Shown here: in pieces, positions 42,451-64,000 of the stretch
Layout: every line of letters starts with the position of its first letter
How positions within the stretch are numbered: the first letter of the stretch is position 1
Made by a program: the position numbers and the translations under genes
NCBI GenBank assembly: GCA_964019165.1
Contig: OZ025287.1
Span: 9,003,649 to 9,067,648, forward strand
DNA from: Mastigias papua
Taxonomy: Eukaryota; Cnidaria; Scyphozoa; Rhizostomeae; Mastigiidae
Length of the DNA: 64,000 bases
Reading direction: 5' to 3'
The notes under the pieces: model-generated
What the model saw: only the letters and a program-made list of their open reading frames with translations
Database searches by the model: none
What the model was told of the DNA's origin: nothing

Positions 42451-43161
42451 ATCATTGGTTTGTGCTGAGCCATTGCTGTATTGTCAGATGTTGCACACAT
42501 ACGTATCTAAGGCCCATCACAAGCAATCACAATATGTGCATATACTGTTGTATGATTGAAATTGAGTGGAAGTGCGTCAATTCCATGCATTAAACGTCTT
42601 TTACATCTATCGCTGCACCGATACCAGTAGCTTAGCCAATGTTTCCTAGTCAAATTAGCCTTATTTATCTTAGCATGCACAGACATCTGTTTCTCTCAAG
42701 CAATAATTATTTTTGATGATGACGATTTCTACAAACATGCCTGCCACAACAGTAAACAAAAATAGAGGTACATTTCCTTGCGAAAGTGAAATGGGATATT
42801 TTATTATTTACGATGACGTTGTCATTGAATAAGTGTACTGTAGTTACATGTCTATAAATAAGCGCCACCTTCAATCAAGCGCCGCATTCGAATAACCGCC
42901 GCGCCTAAAGACCTGAGAGCTTTATTAAGCGATCATTTACGGCGTGTTCTATCAGATCTTTTTCAATGTGCTCATCACATGGAGCTAGATCACGCAGAGA
43001 GACAGTAGTCTCTCTGCAATTTGCAATGTTTGCAATGTCTGATGTGGGCACACAGTCACAGGGAACCTTACATCATATCACCCTCTCCTCCCCACTTCTT
43101 GATGCCGCACGACCCGATACATTTATAAAGCAGTAAGATTACGAGATATTATCAACTATCC
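42451..43161. other. Intergenic with a small AAGCGCC-type relic
   Basis: At about 42,840-42,945, ATAAGCGCCACC, AAGCGCCGC and CATTTACGGCG recall the ends of the TA-flanked CCGTAAA elements seen elsewhere. Too decayed to delimit. Confidence 0.35.
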
Positions 43162-43563
43162 AGGCTACGTTTACACGAGCAAAAGTGGATCGGATCTAAA
43201 CAGGATCGGGTCTAGCAGATTCAGTTTTGATACGGATATGCTTCGCGTTTACACGACGTTTTTGGATCCGATCCACTTTTTTGTTTGATTAATTACACAT
43301 GCGTATTATGCCTCTGATTACAAAAATTACCTTCCTTTTTCAGTCCGTACCACTTTGGATCGGGTCTCGCCGTTTACACGATACAAAGCAGATCGGATCT
43401 AAACTGGATCTACTTTGAAAACGGTCCAGAAGTAGATCGGATAGCGAACCAGCACTGGATCGGATCCACAAGATCTCGTCTAAACGCAAGGCCTATCTGT
43501 ACCAAAAGTAGATCGGATCCAGTCTAGATCCGATCCAGTTTTGCTCGTGTAAACAGGGTCCTA
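43162..43563. mobile_element. ~400-bp MITE rich in GATCGGATC words
   Basis: Left end AGGCTACGTTTACACGAGC; right end read inversely AGGACCCTGTTTACACGAGC. The inverse match continues through AAAASTGGATCGGATCTA. About ten copies of GATCGGATC/GGATCCGATC lie inside, with two more GTTTACACGA words. No coding capacity. Confidence 0.85.
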
Positions 43564-43750
43564 GGCGTTTCTTTGAATCATGAGAGTACTTCCAAATTTG
43601 GACAGAGAACACGCACTTGTGTATATCAAAGAATATATATTAGGCAGATGGGCAACTCACTGAGGTTACGCAACTAAAGACAGTCGTCACTGCAGTCGTT
43701 TGCTGTGGTTTGAAAGTGAGGTTAAGAAGTTTTATAGTTCTCCATGCATA

Positions 43751-44480
43751 CTCTGCCTAATTGCCGGGAGGGTCGGAATTAGCGGGGGGTTGGGATTGTT
43801 TGGAAAATTCATTTAACGGGGGTATCGGACTTAGCGGGGAGCTGGATTTGTGCAACCATGTTAAAAATTGATTTTAAAAAGGCTTCTAAGCTGGTTTGCC
43901 TTCTCCATTTAAGGAGCAAATTTCCTTAGAAACTATGGCTTCAATATTTCAGTTTAATAAGTAACCAATAATGGAAAATCAGTTTGAACAATATCAATAA
44001 AACAATTATTATAAGTTCTCGATATCCTGTGGTGTAAACTTTTTGCGTTTGGCATCGTATCGAGTCTTTCCCTTAAACATTCCACTTGAGCATCGTATTC
44101 TTTTTTAAGCATTTCAACGCGTTCCACAAGCTTTTGCTTCTCTGCCAATGTATACTTCTCCAGCTAACGAGCAACGTTTCTTCTGCTCGACTCATTGTTG
44201 TCTTCCATCATGTATTAGAATAGTTGTATCGCATGGACTATCATATGTACTAAATGGTTTCAGAACACGTCAAACTGACTGACATTGCGCTATGCTTAGA
44301 AACGTCTCCTCCTTTGAAGATACATCTTTGTAGGGTTTTCCGTTCTTAAGGACGATAATTGTTACAAATTCTAATAGTGGAGTGACAACGCAAAGATAAG
44401 TTAAAAATAACTGCCCGGGGGGGATGGAAATATTTTCAAAAATTAATTAGCGGGGGGGACGGCAACTAGGCACTTAAGAG
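43751..44480. mobile_element. 730-bp pogo-like element, copy 2
   Basis: TA-flanked; right end read inversely CTCTTAAGTGCCTAGTTGC, left end with a 5-bp deletion (CTCTGCCTAATTGCC). It retains a minus-strand frame (44,215-43,960): MMEDNNESSRRNVAR-stop, then TLAEKQKLVERVEMLKKEYD, perhaps the N-terminus of its transposase. Copy 1 at 18,388 lacks part of this frame. Confidence 0.85.
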
Positions 44481-44548
44481 TACAAGCCAGAAAACTTCCC
44501 GGTACCAGAGCATCAAAGGTGCCGACATGGGTTGCTTTCTGCCTAATC

Positions 44549-44554
44549 TTTATT
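44549..44554 (-). terminator. Possible AATAAA polyadenylation signal
   Basis: Minus-strand AATAAA 183 nt downstream of the array gene's stop codon. Common by chance in AT-rich DNA. Confidence 0.35.
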
Positions 44555-44736
44555 CTGTGAGTTCTATACTTCTTTTCAATGCTCTCACCAACAATCACTT
44601 TCTATTTGTTGCTAACCACTAAAACAGTTGACTATAATATGCAATATAAATTGCTATCTGAGTGTTCCAATGTCACTTTGTGGTATGCATATTAAAAGTC
44701 ATGAGAAAACAACAGAGACGAGTCGGGCCTATTTGG

Positions 44737-56506
<11,770 letters not shown>

Positions 56507-56563
56507 CACTAAATTACCTCACCACTTCACTTTGTAGCCTCTTCTTCAGTCTTTTGTGGACAC

Positions 56564-56575
56564 TTTGGCGGGAAA
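56564..56575. promoter_or_regulatory. E2F-type site in a divergent intergenic gap
   Basis: TTTGGCGGGAAA, an exact match to the E2F consensus, lies between the minus-strand ATG at 56,506 and the plus-strand ATG at 56,789. A second TTTCCGCC word lies at about 56,605. Function is inferred only from the motif and position. Confidence 0.4.
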
Positions 56576-56788
56576 ATTGAGATTTTTGCGCTAACAGAAC
56601 TTTCCGCCTTTTGCGTTGGAACATTTTCTTCCTGACGATCTACTCGCAAATTTAATCGCTAGTTTCAAACGATCTGTTTCAGTCATCTCATTTATTTTCG
56701 TAGCATCTTATGTAAATAGTATTTGGTATAATTTCTAGGATAGGTGCTTATTTAATTTGAATATCAGGATTGCAAGGAGAATGGAGTC

Positions 56789-56835
56789 ATGAATCCAGAA
56801 GGAAATATTTACAGTGAACAAGCAACTGTGAAAAA
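56789..56835 (+). CDS. Possible first exon of the transposase-like gene
   Basis: ATG start, 15 codons (MNPEGNIYSEQATVK) plus two bases, donor GTAAGG. Joins in phase to an acceptor at 57,118, giving NSIKGAQPPKTLKMF and so on to about 57,262. The junction from there to the long ORF could not be resolved. Confidence 0.4.
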
Positions 56836-57117
56836 GTAAGGCTTCATCTCAACTTTGAATTTCATCAATAAAATATAAAACTGGTTTTGCATTATACCCA
56901 TTTTACACAAGAAAAAAATAGTGGTACCGTCCTAAAACTAACAAGCGAATCTGTGTTGTAAGAAATATATGGACCACGCCCATTTTTATGTGTGCATGTG
57001 TGAAAGCACTAAAAGAAGGAGAAAGCCAGCATAGGTTTCTAGCATTCTTCTTTATTGATAGGAGTGTACCTTGTTTCTCCTCTCCTTTGGCAAATGCATA
57101 GTTAAGAACTTAACCAG

Positions 57118-57262
57118 CTCAATAAAAGGGGCTCAGCCACCAAAAACTCTAAAAATGTTTACAAAGAAGCTGATCCCCCTCCATGACACCTCTGGGACAG
57201 CATTAATTATTCCAACACCTAAAAATACATCAAATTATACAACTGAATTATATAAAGATTTT
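57118..57262 (+). CDS. Possible second exon of the transposase-like gene
   Basis: Open from acceptor AACCAG, SIKGAQPPKTLKMFTKK and TSGTALIIPTPKNTS, ending near a GTTTTT. The donor phase does not obviously fit the next ORF, so this end is approximate. Confidence 0.35.
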
Positions 57263-57327
57263 GTTTTTGTCTAAAGCCATTACTATATACTAAATTTTGT
57301 ATATTTCTATCAAGCTTTCTACTGTAT

Positions 57328-59487
57328 TTGCTGTTGAAAAGCCCAAGTGGAAAAGGGTATTTGGATCCTTACAACAAGAGTCATCTTGAAAGTATTTTTG
57401 AGTTAATCAAAGGAAAATTTGAGCTAAGGGCTAATTTTAGTGATCTGACAGATACTACTGTTACTCGGCTGCAGCTTAAGCTGTATAGGTTGATACAGTC
57501 TATCCGCAAATGTTCAGGATCTAGGGCTATCAAAAAGCAAATTGAAAAATTCACAAAGGATGACTACAACCTTGAGCTAAAATATACATCTAGAAAGAGA
57601 AAAATTGAAGAAGAGCTTGAGTTGGCAAAAGCAAAGCAGATAAAGACAGAGAATGAGCTTGAAAAGGTAAAGAATGAAGCAAACAACAAGATAGCGACAA
57701 TGGACAAACGAATGCAAATAATGTCAAGAAAACTAATAACTAGGAGTCGCACTTCTATACCAGGATCCAAAAGCACAAAAAATTACTCAAAATCTCACAT
57801 TCGACGTCTTAAAAAACAGAGAGAAGACAACTGTAAAGATGCTGTGGCTTTCTTGAAAACACAGGAATACACCCCAATCAAATTAATAGTTAAGAACAAA
57901 AATGGAGAGTTTGAAGATATAAGTTTAATTGAACCTGAAGCTGAATCAAAGTCTATATCTAGAAAGAAGACAATAAATGAAGCTATAATTAACAAGTACC
58001 TTTATGCCAAAGACAAATTTAATGTAAGTAATGAAGCTTACCATGAGATTGCCATGCTAAATCAAGATTTGCCCCGCTCTCATGTCATAAAGTCAAAGGC
58101 AAAAGAGTTGAGCAGTTTGTTTGATATAAAGGCAATAGAGAGGGGAGTTGAAGGATACCAACAATCTATTAGAGGGGTATTAACATTAATTCTTGAACAC
58201 TATCTTAAACTTATGACAAATGAGTCATTCCCAACTACCATCAGAGTGAAGCTTTCTGGTGATGGAACATGGATTGGAAGCAAATTACATGTAATAAACT
58301 TTACTTTCACTCTACCTGATTTTCCATGTGCAAAATCTGCAGATGGAAATGTACTCCTAGCAATTTTCAAAGGGTCTGAAAATTATATATATCTACAGAA
58401 TGCACTGAAAGACATTATAAATGAAACAATAGAATTTACTTCAGTTTCATTGCAAGGAAAGATATACCAAATAGACTATTACATAGGTGGAGATTTAAAA
58501 TTTCTAAATGTTGTTTGTGGCATTGACTCTTGTGCATCTAAATACTCCTGCATATGGTGTAAATGTCCAGCAGATCAGAGGTATGACACAACAAAAACTT
58601 GGTCTATGGTTGACATTAAGAAGGGAGGGGCAAGAACAGTAAAGGAAATTGAAGAATGCAGCAAAAAAAGGTCAAAGAGCGAAAAATACAATTGCTCTAA
58701 TCCTCCACTTTTTCCGTCAATTCCTCTAACCAGAGTTGTCCCAGATACACTACATCTGTTCCTCCGTATTTGCGATCAGTTGATTAACCAACTCATTAAA
58801 GACCTCATGCATGAGGACAATGTTACAAACATGACTAGGTATACAACAACTGACAACATCAAGCATAAACACATTGCAGGATTTGAGCAGTTTATTAAGG
58901 AAAAAGGAATAAGTTGGAGCTTTTATGTGGATAAAAATACAAAGCTCATAAAACACAGAGACTTTACTGGCCCTGAAAAGTACAAGATTTTATCAACAAT
59001 CAACCTCAGTACATTGCTCCCTAATTATTCTAAAACAAAGCTAGATAAAATGGAGGTCATATGGGATGGATTTAGGCAACTGATTTGTAAATTAGACAAT
59101 TTACAAGGAGATGATAATCAGAAACTCTTAGATTTCTCTTCATCAGCAAAAACATGGCTAAAAAATTATGTTAGTGTATATCCCACCAAAGATGCAACAC
59201 CTTACATGCACATTCTGGCAAACCATGCTCCTGAAGCTATAGAAATAAATGGAAAACTGTCTCAATTTACACAACAAGGCTTGGAAAAATTGAATGACCA
59301 TGTCACAAAATGGTACTACAGGTCCACTAGCCTGAGTCATGATGCTGCAATGAAACAGATCATAGAGAAGCAAAGCAGATTACGGCAGTTGCACTTTAGT
59401 GGTGCAAGTAGATGTCCAAAGTTTCAATGGACATGTAAGAAATGTGATAAGAAAGGGCATTCAAGTAAGACATGTGTGGCTGTTTAA
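57328..59487 (+). CDS. Transposase-like protein, 719-codon intact ORF
   Basis: Uninterrupted from 57,328 to the stop at 59,487. The first codon is TTG and the first in-frame ATG is residue 125, so the start is probably spliced from upstream exons. Residues about 85-130 form a charged coiled coil (EEELELAKAKQIKTENELEK). VKLSGDGTWIGSKLH (Asp 312) and YYIGGDLKFLNVVCG (Asp 389) look like the first two acidic strands of an RNase-H-type (DDE) core, followed by a Cys pair CIWC (408-411). VVPDTLHLFLRICDQL lies in a helical insert. The C-terminus ends in a CX2CX4HX4C zinc knuckle (CKKCDKKGHSSKTC). This pattern is familiar from uncharacterised multi-copy proteins of invertebrates, probably transposases; the superfamily is not assigned. 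The intact frame means a recent copy or a domesticated gene. Confidence 0.72.
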   Translation: MLLKSPSGKGYLDPYNKSHLESIFELIKGKFELRANFSDLTDTTVTRLQLKLYRLIQSIRKCSGSRAIKKQIEKFTKDDYNLELKYTSRKRKIEEELELAKAKQIKTENELEKVKNEANNKIATMDKRMQIMSRKLITRSRTSIPGSKSTKNYSKSHIRRLKKQREDNCKDAVAFLKTQEYTPIKLIVKNKNGEFEDISLIEPEAESKSISRKKTINEAIINKYLYAKDKFNVSNEAYHEIAMLNQDLPRSHVIKSKAKELSSLFDIKAIERGVEGYQQSIRGVLTLILEHYLKLMTNESFPTTIRVKLSGDGTWIGSKLHVINFTFTLPDFPCAKSADGNVLLAIFKGSENYIYLQNALKDIINETIEFTSVSLQGKIYQIDYYIGGDLKFLNVVCGIDSCASKYSCIWCKCPADQRYDTTKTWSMVDIKKGGARTVKEIEECSKKRSKSEKYNCSNPPLFPSIPLTRVVPDTLHLFLRICDQLINQLIKDLMHEDNVTNMTRYTTTDNIKHKHIAGFEQFIKEKGISWSFYVDKNTKLIKHRDFTGPEKYKILSTINLSTLLPNYSKTKLDKMEVIWDGFRQLICKLDNLQGDDNQKLLDFSSSAKTWLKNYVSVYPTKDATPYMHILANHAPEAIEINGKLSQFTQQGLEKLNDHVTKWYYRSTSLSHDAAMKQIIEKQSRLRQLHFSGASRCPKFQWTCKKCDKKGHSSKTCVAV

Positions 59488-60092
59488 CAGAATTCTAAAG
59501 CTAATATAGTTGCTTTATCTATACTCAAACTTTAGTAAAAAATATGAAATTATGTACTAATGAATGAACAAAAACAGGTATGTAGAACTGGGGGGCTCAG
59601 TGCCTAGCTGTTTTCAGTACTTATTGAAGGCTTATGCCCCCAAATAATTATAAAGTGCATAGACAAAATGACAGGGCAGGGTGATAAAATAGGCTTCCAC
59701 AGACAAGATAATTGTTGTCTATTCAAAGCACAGGCTACCATTTCACTTCTGTTTGTACATATGCAATTTGCAACAAAAATAGAAATAATAACATTAGCTG
59801 CCCATCTCTAGTTGAGCTACCCTAGCTATCTATTTAGGTCAATAATACTGCATTGGTGAATGAAACTTTTCTTTGAATTTTCCAAATGATCAAAATTAAT
59901 AGCTGTAATGTAAAGAACACATTCTTTAGTTGCAACTTCTTCCAGATTTATGAATTTAATAGATTTACTAGCATTGAGTAATATAGTTTCAAGTGACGTA
60001 TAGACATTTTGCCATGAAAGAGGGGCATCATGTTATGAGTCCTATTCTGTCCAGTATTCTATAAAAAATTGGCTATGGAATCTAAACATCTA
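59488..60092. other. Gap between convergent ORFs
   Basis: 605 bp of AT-rich DNA, presumably the two 3' UTRs. No AATAAA was found close to either stop. Confidence 0.5.
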
Positions 60093-60782
60093 TTAAAAGT
60101 ATTTGGTATGATCTATGGCGAAGGAAATTTTGAGAGAAAGCCCTCTTGAAATCGGAGATAAAGCAAGCATGCCACCCTCTTCTACAAAATCTGTAATAGG
60201 CTTTTTGACATAGCCAACAATTTGTAGGGTGCTCATATTGACACGTGCTACATCCCCGGCTTCATTTATGACTCTACGCGACCATGTAGGATCTTTGAAT
60301 AGATTAGAGAGCTTTTCATGACTGCAACTGTAAACTGTTGGGCGTTTCTTAAATAGTCGAAGTGGAGTCAAGCAAGCAGATACTACACACCATGTTTCAT
60401 GGGAGATTGACTCATCTATGTCTACCTTGGTAGATGTCCTTCTTCTGAGGCTCAAAGTCTCTTTGATCCTCAATTTTAGCCTACCCAGATCTGCTAAAAC
60501 AAGAGGAGAAAAGCTTGCTATATCTCCTTCCGTCTTGGACCTAATGTCTGATACTGGTAGCCATTCGTCATGTTCTCTACCATATCCGACATACTTTACT
60601 TTTCTTTTCAAAACCCCATCAACGACCACAGGATCAGAAACGGCTTCTACATCATAAAACTTTACACCCCGATCTAATTTTTCTTTCTCCTTTACTTTAC
60701 TTTCAAACTGCAATATATTTGCCAATTCCATAGACTTAAAATCTACGGCGGCCGCAGCACGCCTTTTTTTCCTGTCCGCCAT
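60093..60782 (-). CDS. Chromodomain-like protein, 229 aa
   Basis: Single intact ORF from ATG 60,782 to stop 60,093. Starts MADRKKRRAAAAV (basic, possible nuclear signal). Residues about 40-80 read KFYDVEAVSDPVVVDGVLKR and KVKYVGYGREHDEWLPVSDI, a chromo/Tudor-knot pattern ('y.VE.I...r...g...YlVkW.GY....d.W.p...i'), in which the aromatic cage W is V-Y here. The rest (SISHETWCVVSACLTPLRLF and so on) is unrecognised. It may bind modified chromatin or target the neighbouring transposase-like protein. Its start lies 47 bp from the putative right end of the element, consistent with being its second gene. Confidence 0.7.
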   Translation of the reverse strand: MADRKKRRAAAAVDFKSMELANILQFESKVKEKEKLDRGVKFYDVEAVSDPVVVDGVLKRKVKYVGYGREHDEWLPVSDIRSKTEGDIASFSPLVLADLGRLKLRIKETLSLRRRTSTKVDIDESISHETWCVVSACLTPLRLFKKRPTVYSCSHEKLSNLFKDPTWSRRVINEAGDVARVNMSTLQIVGYVKKPITDFVEEGGMLALSPISRGLSLKISFAIDHTKYF

Positions 60783-61084
60783 TTTGTAAACAAGAAGTAC
60801 CTTTTCGCAAAATTGGACAAGAGGCTACATTGAAGGAACCAATCGTTCGCCAAGTTCTTAATGTAATTACGCAATACTAAAAATGATCATTTCAAGCCTG
60901 AATTTCTTGTTATGATTTCATTGTTTGATTATACGTCTGAGCGCCTATCTTCAGCAGAGAAAAATTAAGAGAAAAAGAACAAATTAACTTTACATGATTA
61001 GAAACCATCTTAAATTACATGAATGAAATAAACAACTGCATCTACTATATAATCAACTGTGTTTTGTGGACCCAAACATTCAAA

Positions 61085-61455
61085 GCAGATTTAACCACTC
61101 CTTCCTGCACAAAAGAGATTATTATGATAGTCAAGGTTGACCCTTAATTAGGTCCCTCCTTACACTTCCTGTGACGATGAGGATAACCCTGAAAAGTACC
61201 CAAACCAGAATAGAAACGGGAATAAATTTTCCTCTTTCATTCCTCTTGTTTCAAACCAGAATTATACATGGAAACGATGCTGTTTACAAACAAATAAACA
61301 AACTTTGATTAACTGCTGGGTGAAGTCTGATAAATCTCATACTTTTGTGCTTTCTAAACGATATTCAACCAACTTCGATATTCAATCAACTTTCTGAAGT
61401 ATTTTTCTGTACCGAACAGTCTTCAAATACTGTAACTTTAAATTTTTCTGAGATG
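61085..61455. repeat. Dispersed repeat, copy B
   Basis: Direct relative of 55,834-56,180. The two copies flank the transposase/chromodomain pair at 5.25-kb spacing. Confidence 0.8.
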
Positions 61456-62171
61456 CAATAGTTCATTATCTTATCTAAGCATTAGTCTAAAGATCCTTGG
61501 TCACTAGAGGTCAGCATTAGAAAAAGCACTTTCTCGTCTTCATTGCCCTATGTATGAAGCTGATTGTTCACAAATTTTGTCTACTATGGTACAAGTCTAG
61601 AGCATATATTGGCACATTGATTGTAGTAATAGAGACTTTATGTCTATGGTGTAAGAGTTTGAAGAAAGCTCTGTTGATGTAACTTGCAAGACCCGTAAAA
61701 TAAAGATTTACGTGAGGAAGCCAAAACCATGAAGTTGAAAGGAAAAAGACCCTGCAAATTCTATATCATATACTTGGGGCGTGTTTTGGCACTCAATTTA
61801 GAATTTTTCTATGATATATAGATTTTAAGGAAAGTTGAGTTGTTTTATATATATTCACCATATAAGACACAAGGCTATTTACAGTGCCTAAGATTAAACA
61901 TGAAGTTAAGTAAACTATTGTCTTTATAAAGCTGATAGTGATATGATTATTTTATGTAAAAAAAATGCTCTTTGTTCATAAAGAATACACGTTCATAAAA
62001 ATTAACGTGGTCTGCATTCAGGCTTTTTTGAAACAAATTGGAATGACTTATCTATATTAGATCAAGGGTGGTGAATATACAACACAGGCAGAATGCCTGC
62101 TCCTCAATTATATCATATGTGTCTTTGGAACCACCTACCAATATCATAAGTGTCACTCAACCACTCAAGCC
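61456..62171. other. Intergenic, nothing recognised
   Basis: AT-rich. A 22-bp direct duplication containing ACCACTCAAGCCATGC lies at its right edge (62,157-62,204). Confidence 0.45.
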
Positions 62172-62516
62172 ATGCCACTCAACCACTCAAGCCATGCTGA
62201 TCATTACTTAAAAGACATTCTGAAACTGGCTGCTTTGCATAACATTATATTGATGTATGAAGTACTGCCGCCGGGGTGGGTAGGCCTACATTTTGTCCAA
62301 GGAATTGTTCTTTCCGTTCTATTTTACCCTGTAATCTGGAAGATGCCTATTAGGCTTGCTAGTGGACAACAGTTTTTATACTACTTCGACTCCATCCATG
62401 GTGGGTTCCACTGCGACATTAAACAGTCCTACCAGCCCCCTTCCCAGGTATATATTCTAGGAACCATCCCTGTGCACTATTGCAAGCTAAAAGATGTCAA
62501 TTTCTATCGTCAATGA
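62172..62516 (+). CDS. Unidentified 114-codon ORF upstream of erlin
   Basis: Open from ATG 62,172 to a stop at 62,514-62,516. Contains HADHYLKDILKLAALHNIIL and MPIRLASGQQFLYYFDSIHG, then GGFHCDIKQSYQPP. Composition looks like real protein, without low complexity, but no family is recognised. It could be the last exon of an upstream plus-strand gene or a transposon relic. It ends 177 bp before the erlin start codon on the same strand. Confidence 0.4.
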   Translation: MPLNHSSHADHYLKDILKLAALHNIILMYEVLPPGWVGLHFVQGIVLSVLFYPVIWKMPIRLASGQQFLYYFDSIHGGFHCDIKQSYQPPSQVYILGTIPVHYCKLKDVNFYRQ

Positions 62517-62692
62517 TACAGTAAACTTTGTTATGTTTAAATGCCATACTTTGTAATGCAACAATAACCAAATAGAGTTTGACACACCATGTTAGGTATC
62601 TCGTTTCCAAACAACCTCGTTGTTCATCTTTCCAGAGGGTCCATTGAAGAAGGGTAGAAGTCGTGTGAGAACTGAGAGTATCCTTGCCAAAA

Positions 62693-62774
62693 ATGCCTCA
62701 AGCTGGACAAGTGCTCGTAGCAGTTGTTCTGAGTGGAGTTTTACTTGGATTGTCTATCCACAAGGTGGACGAAG
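62693..62774 (+). CDS. ERLIN: Erlin (ER lipid-raft SPFH/prohibitin-domain protein), exon 1
   Basis: ATG followed by MPQAGQVLVAVVLSGVLLGL, a signal-anchor membrane segment, then SIHKVDEG split by a donor (GTACGA) after the first base of the Gly codon. Vertebrate ERLIN1/2 have 'VHKIEEGHIGVYYRGGALL' at the same place, so the join with the exon at 63,520 (GHVGVYYRG) identifies the gene. Erlins form a large ER-membrane complex that binds IP3 receptors for degradation and restrains SREBP activation. The rest of the gene is beyond the window. Confidence 0.85.
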
Positions 62775-63519
62775 GTACGAACTAAGTTTCGTTGAATAGA
62801 GTCATATCCAGCTTATTTTCTTAGGCCCTGTGCTGTTGGACTTTGTAGGCGGAGCACCGTCTACATCTCCCATCGATGAGCTGTTCTACAAAGTTGCACT
62901 ATCCAATTTTAAATGCAATTGGGATCTGTGGCAATATAATGAATGTTTACATTTAGTAGTATTTTATTTTTAATTGACATTTCTCCTTACAGTCGCTGTG
63001 GTATGGCCACTTTGCACAGGTGCTGTGTACGTGTACAAGGAGCAACCTAATTATTCGTCTCTACATTTTGCTGAAAACAGCTGCTTCCGTGAAGCCAAAT
63101 AGCTTCTAACTTTTATTGGTTTATATTCCATGCCCTGTGGTTTGCAGCCCAATGCACGCAAATGTGATTTGTATATATTATTTCGTAATTATTGCATTAT
63201 ATGATGTAATCACTTTATTGAAGCATTAGTTAGTGTGTAATGATCAACTCAAATCAGGAACTTACATAATAATTTAGAATTATGATTAAGAATTTTGATT
63301 CAATAGTTTATTCCCATGCCATTGAACACATAATCTTATGTACAATTAACACAAACACACTCACACTCACACTTTTCGTTTGTTTGATCAAACACAGATG
63401 CTATATGTTTTGTCTTGTACAGGGGTTAGTTGATAATGAGCTGTAGATAGGTAGTTTCTCATATTTAGAGTGCAAAGCTGTACTATTTAAGTATAACTGG
63501 AGGTTTCCTTTTGTTTTAG
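62775..63519 (+). other. Erlin intron 1
   Basis: 745 bp, GT..AG; AT-rich, with a short CACACTCA run at 63,352-63,373. Nothing else recognised. Confidence 0.75.
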
Positions 63520-63542
63520 GTCATGTTGGTGTTTATTATCGG
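63520..63542 (+). CDS. ERLIN: Erlin exon 2 (23-nt micro-exon)
   Basis: TTTTGTTTTAG acceptor, 23 nt encoding (G)HVGVYYR, then a GTGAGT donor directly after CGG. Phase 1 in, phase 0 out; the next exon should begin with Gly-Ala. Strong splice sites and exact protein match support such a short exon. Confidence 0.82.
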
Positions 63543-63597
63543 GTGAGTTAATGCACATGTTTTATTTTCTATCTGGTTTTTTATATGCTGACATATA

Positions 63598-63753
<156 letters not shown>

Positions 63754-63951
63754 TATAATGAGTGAGTGCATTTGAATTAGGCCTAGAGGTATCTTGAGCC
63801 ATTACCCAACTGCACAGTTGACAAGTGTTCATATCAATTAGCTACTACTGTAAGATGTCTATTTCGCTATATCAATTTCACTCCTAGAGACCCTTCCTAA
63901 TTGTTCACTTATTACTTATAACCAGGATACATAGTATGAAAATAAAACCAA

Positions 63952-63956
<5 letters not shown>

Positions 63957-64000
<44 letters not shown>
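63957..64000. repeat. (TA)n microsatellite at window edge
   Basis: At least 22 TA units running off the window. Confidence 0.95.

Larger units (their letters stand above)
56533..60829. mobile_element. Putative two-gene DNA transposon (tentative limits)
   Basis: TGTAGCCTCTT at 56,533 is matched inversely by AAGAGGCTACA ending at 60,829. The enclosed 4.3 kb holds only the transposase-like ORF and the convergent chromodomain-like ORF. No clear target duplication is seen, and the inverse match is short, so the limits are uncertain. Confidence 0.4.

Overview
The window is eukaryotic, AT-rich, intron-bearing animal DNA. Genes are split into small exons with GT..AG junctions, an erlin gene and a TRPM-type channel can be recognised, and the spaces between exons are full of (TA)n and (CA)n microsatellites and of decayed transposons: LINEs, BEL/Pao, hAT, PIF/Harbinger, pogo/Tc1-mariner, a tRNA-derived SINE and Penelope-like palindromes. 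The repertoire suggests a marine invertebrate, plausibly a cnidarian or another early-branching animal. This is an inference; no organism-specific marker was found.

Layout. (1) 31-29,779, minus strand: 19 exons of a TRPM-family cation channel, running from the N-terminal SLOG/MHR region to S6. All consecutive exon phases agree. The C-terminus lies off the left edge, and one further 5' exon may lie at 35,171-35,253. Its introns hold a broken APE-type LINE (5.2-7.7 kb), a 1.5-kb element with ~385-bp terminal inverted repeats (15.85-17.36 kb), several TA-flanked pogo-type elements, a Harbinger relic and a SINE with a perfect 14-bp target duplication. (2) 30.2-43.6 kb: a transposon graveyard with BEL/Pao integrase, CR1-like reverse transcriptase, a Tigger-like TIR element, microsatellites, a hAT pseudogene and a GATCGGATC-rich MITE. 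(3) 44,737-56,506, minus strand: an unrecognised gene made of a start exon, an array of 51-, 66- and 69-nt exons that are all phase 0-0 and partly tandem-duplicated (four near-identical 51-nt exons with a ~205-bp period), and a basic C-terminal exon. (4) 56.5-60.8 kb: an intact 719-codon transposase-like ORF (plus) converging on a 229-aa chromodomain-like ORF (minus), probably one two-gene DNA transposon or a domesticated derivative. (5) 62.2-64 kb: an unidentified ORF, then the first two exons of an erlin gene (plus), running off the right edge.

The most unusual observations are the symmetric micro-exon array and the palindromes beside (TA)n tracts, which carry the CUGAUGA...GAAA core of hammerhead ribozymes on both strands. 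Exon calls come from reading frames, splice signals, phase agreement and remembered family motifs; nothing was aligned against a database.
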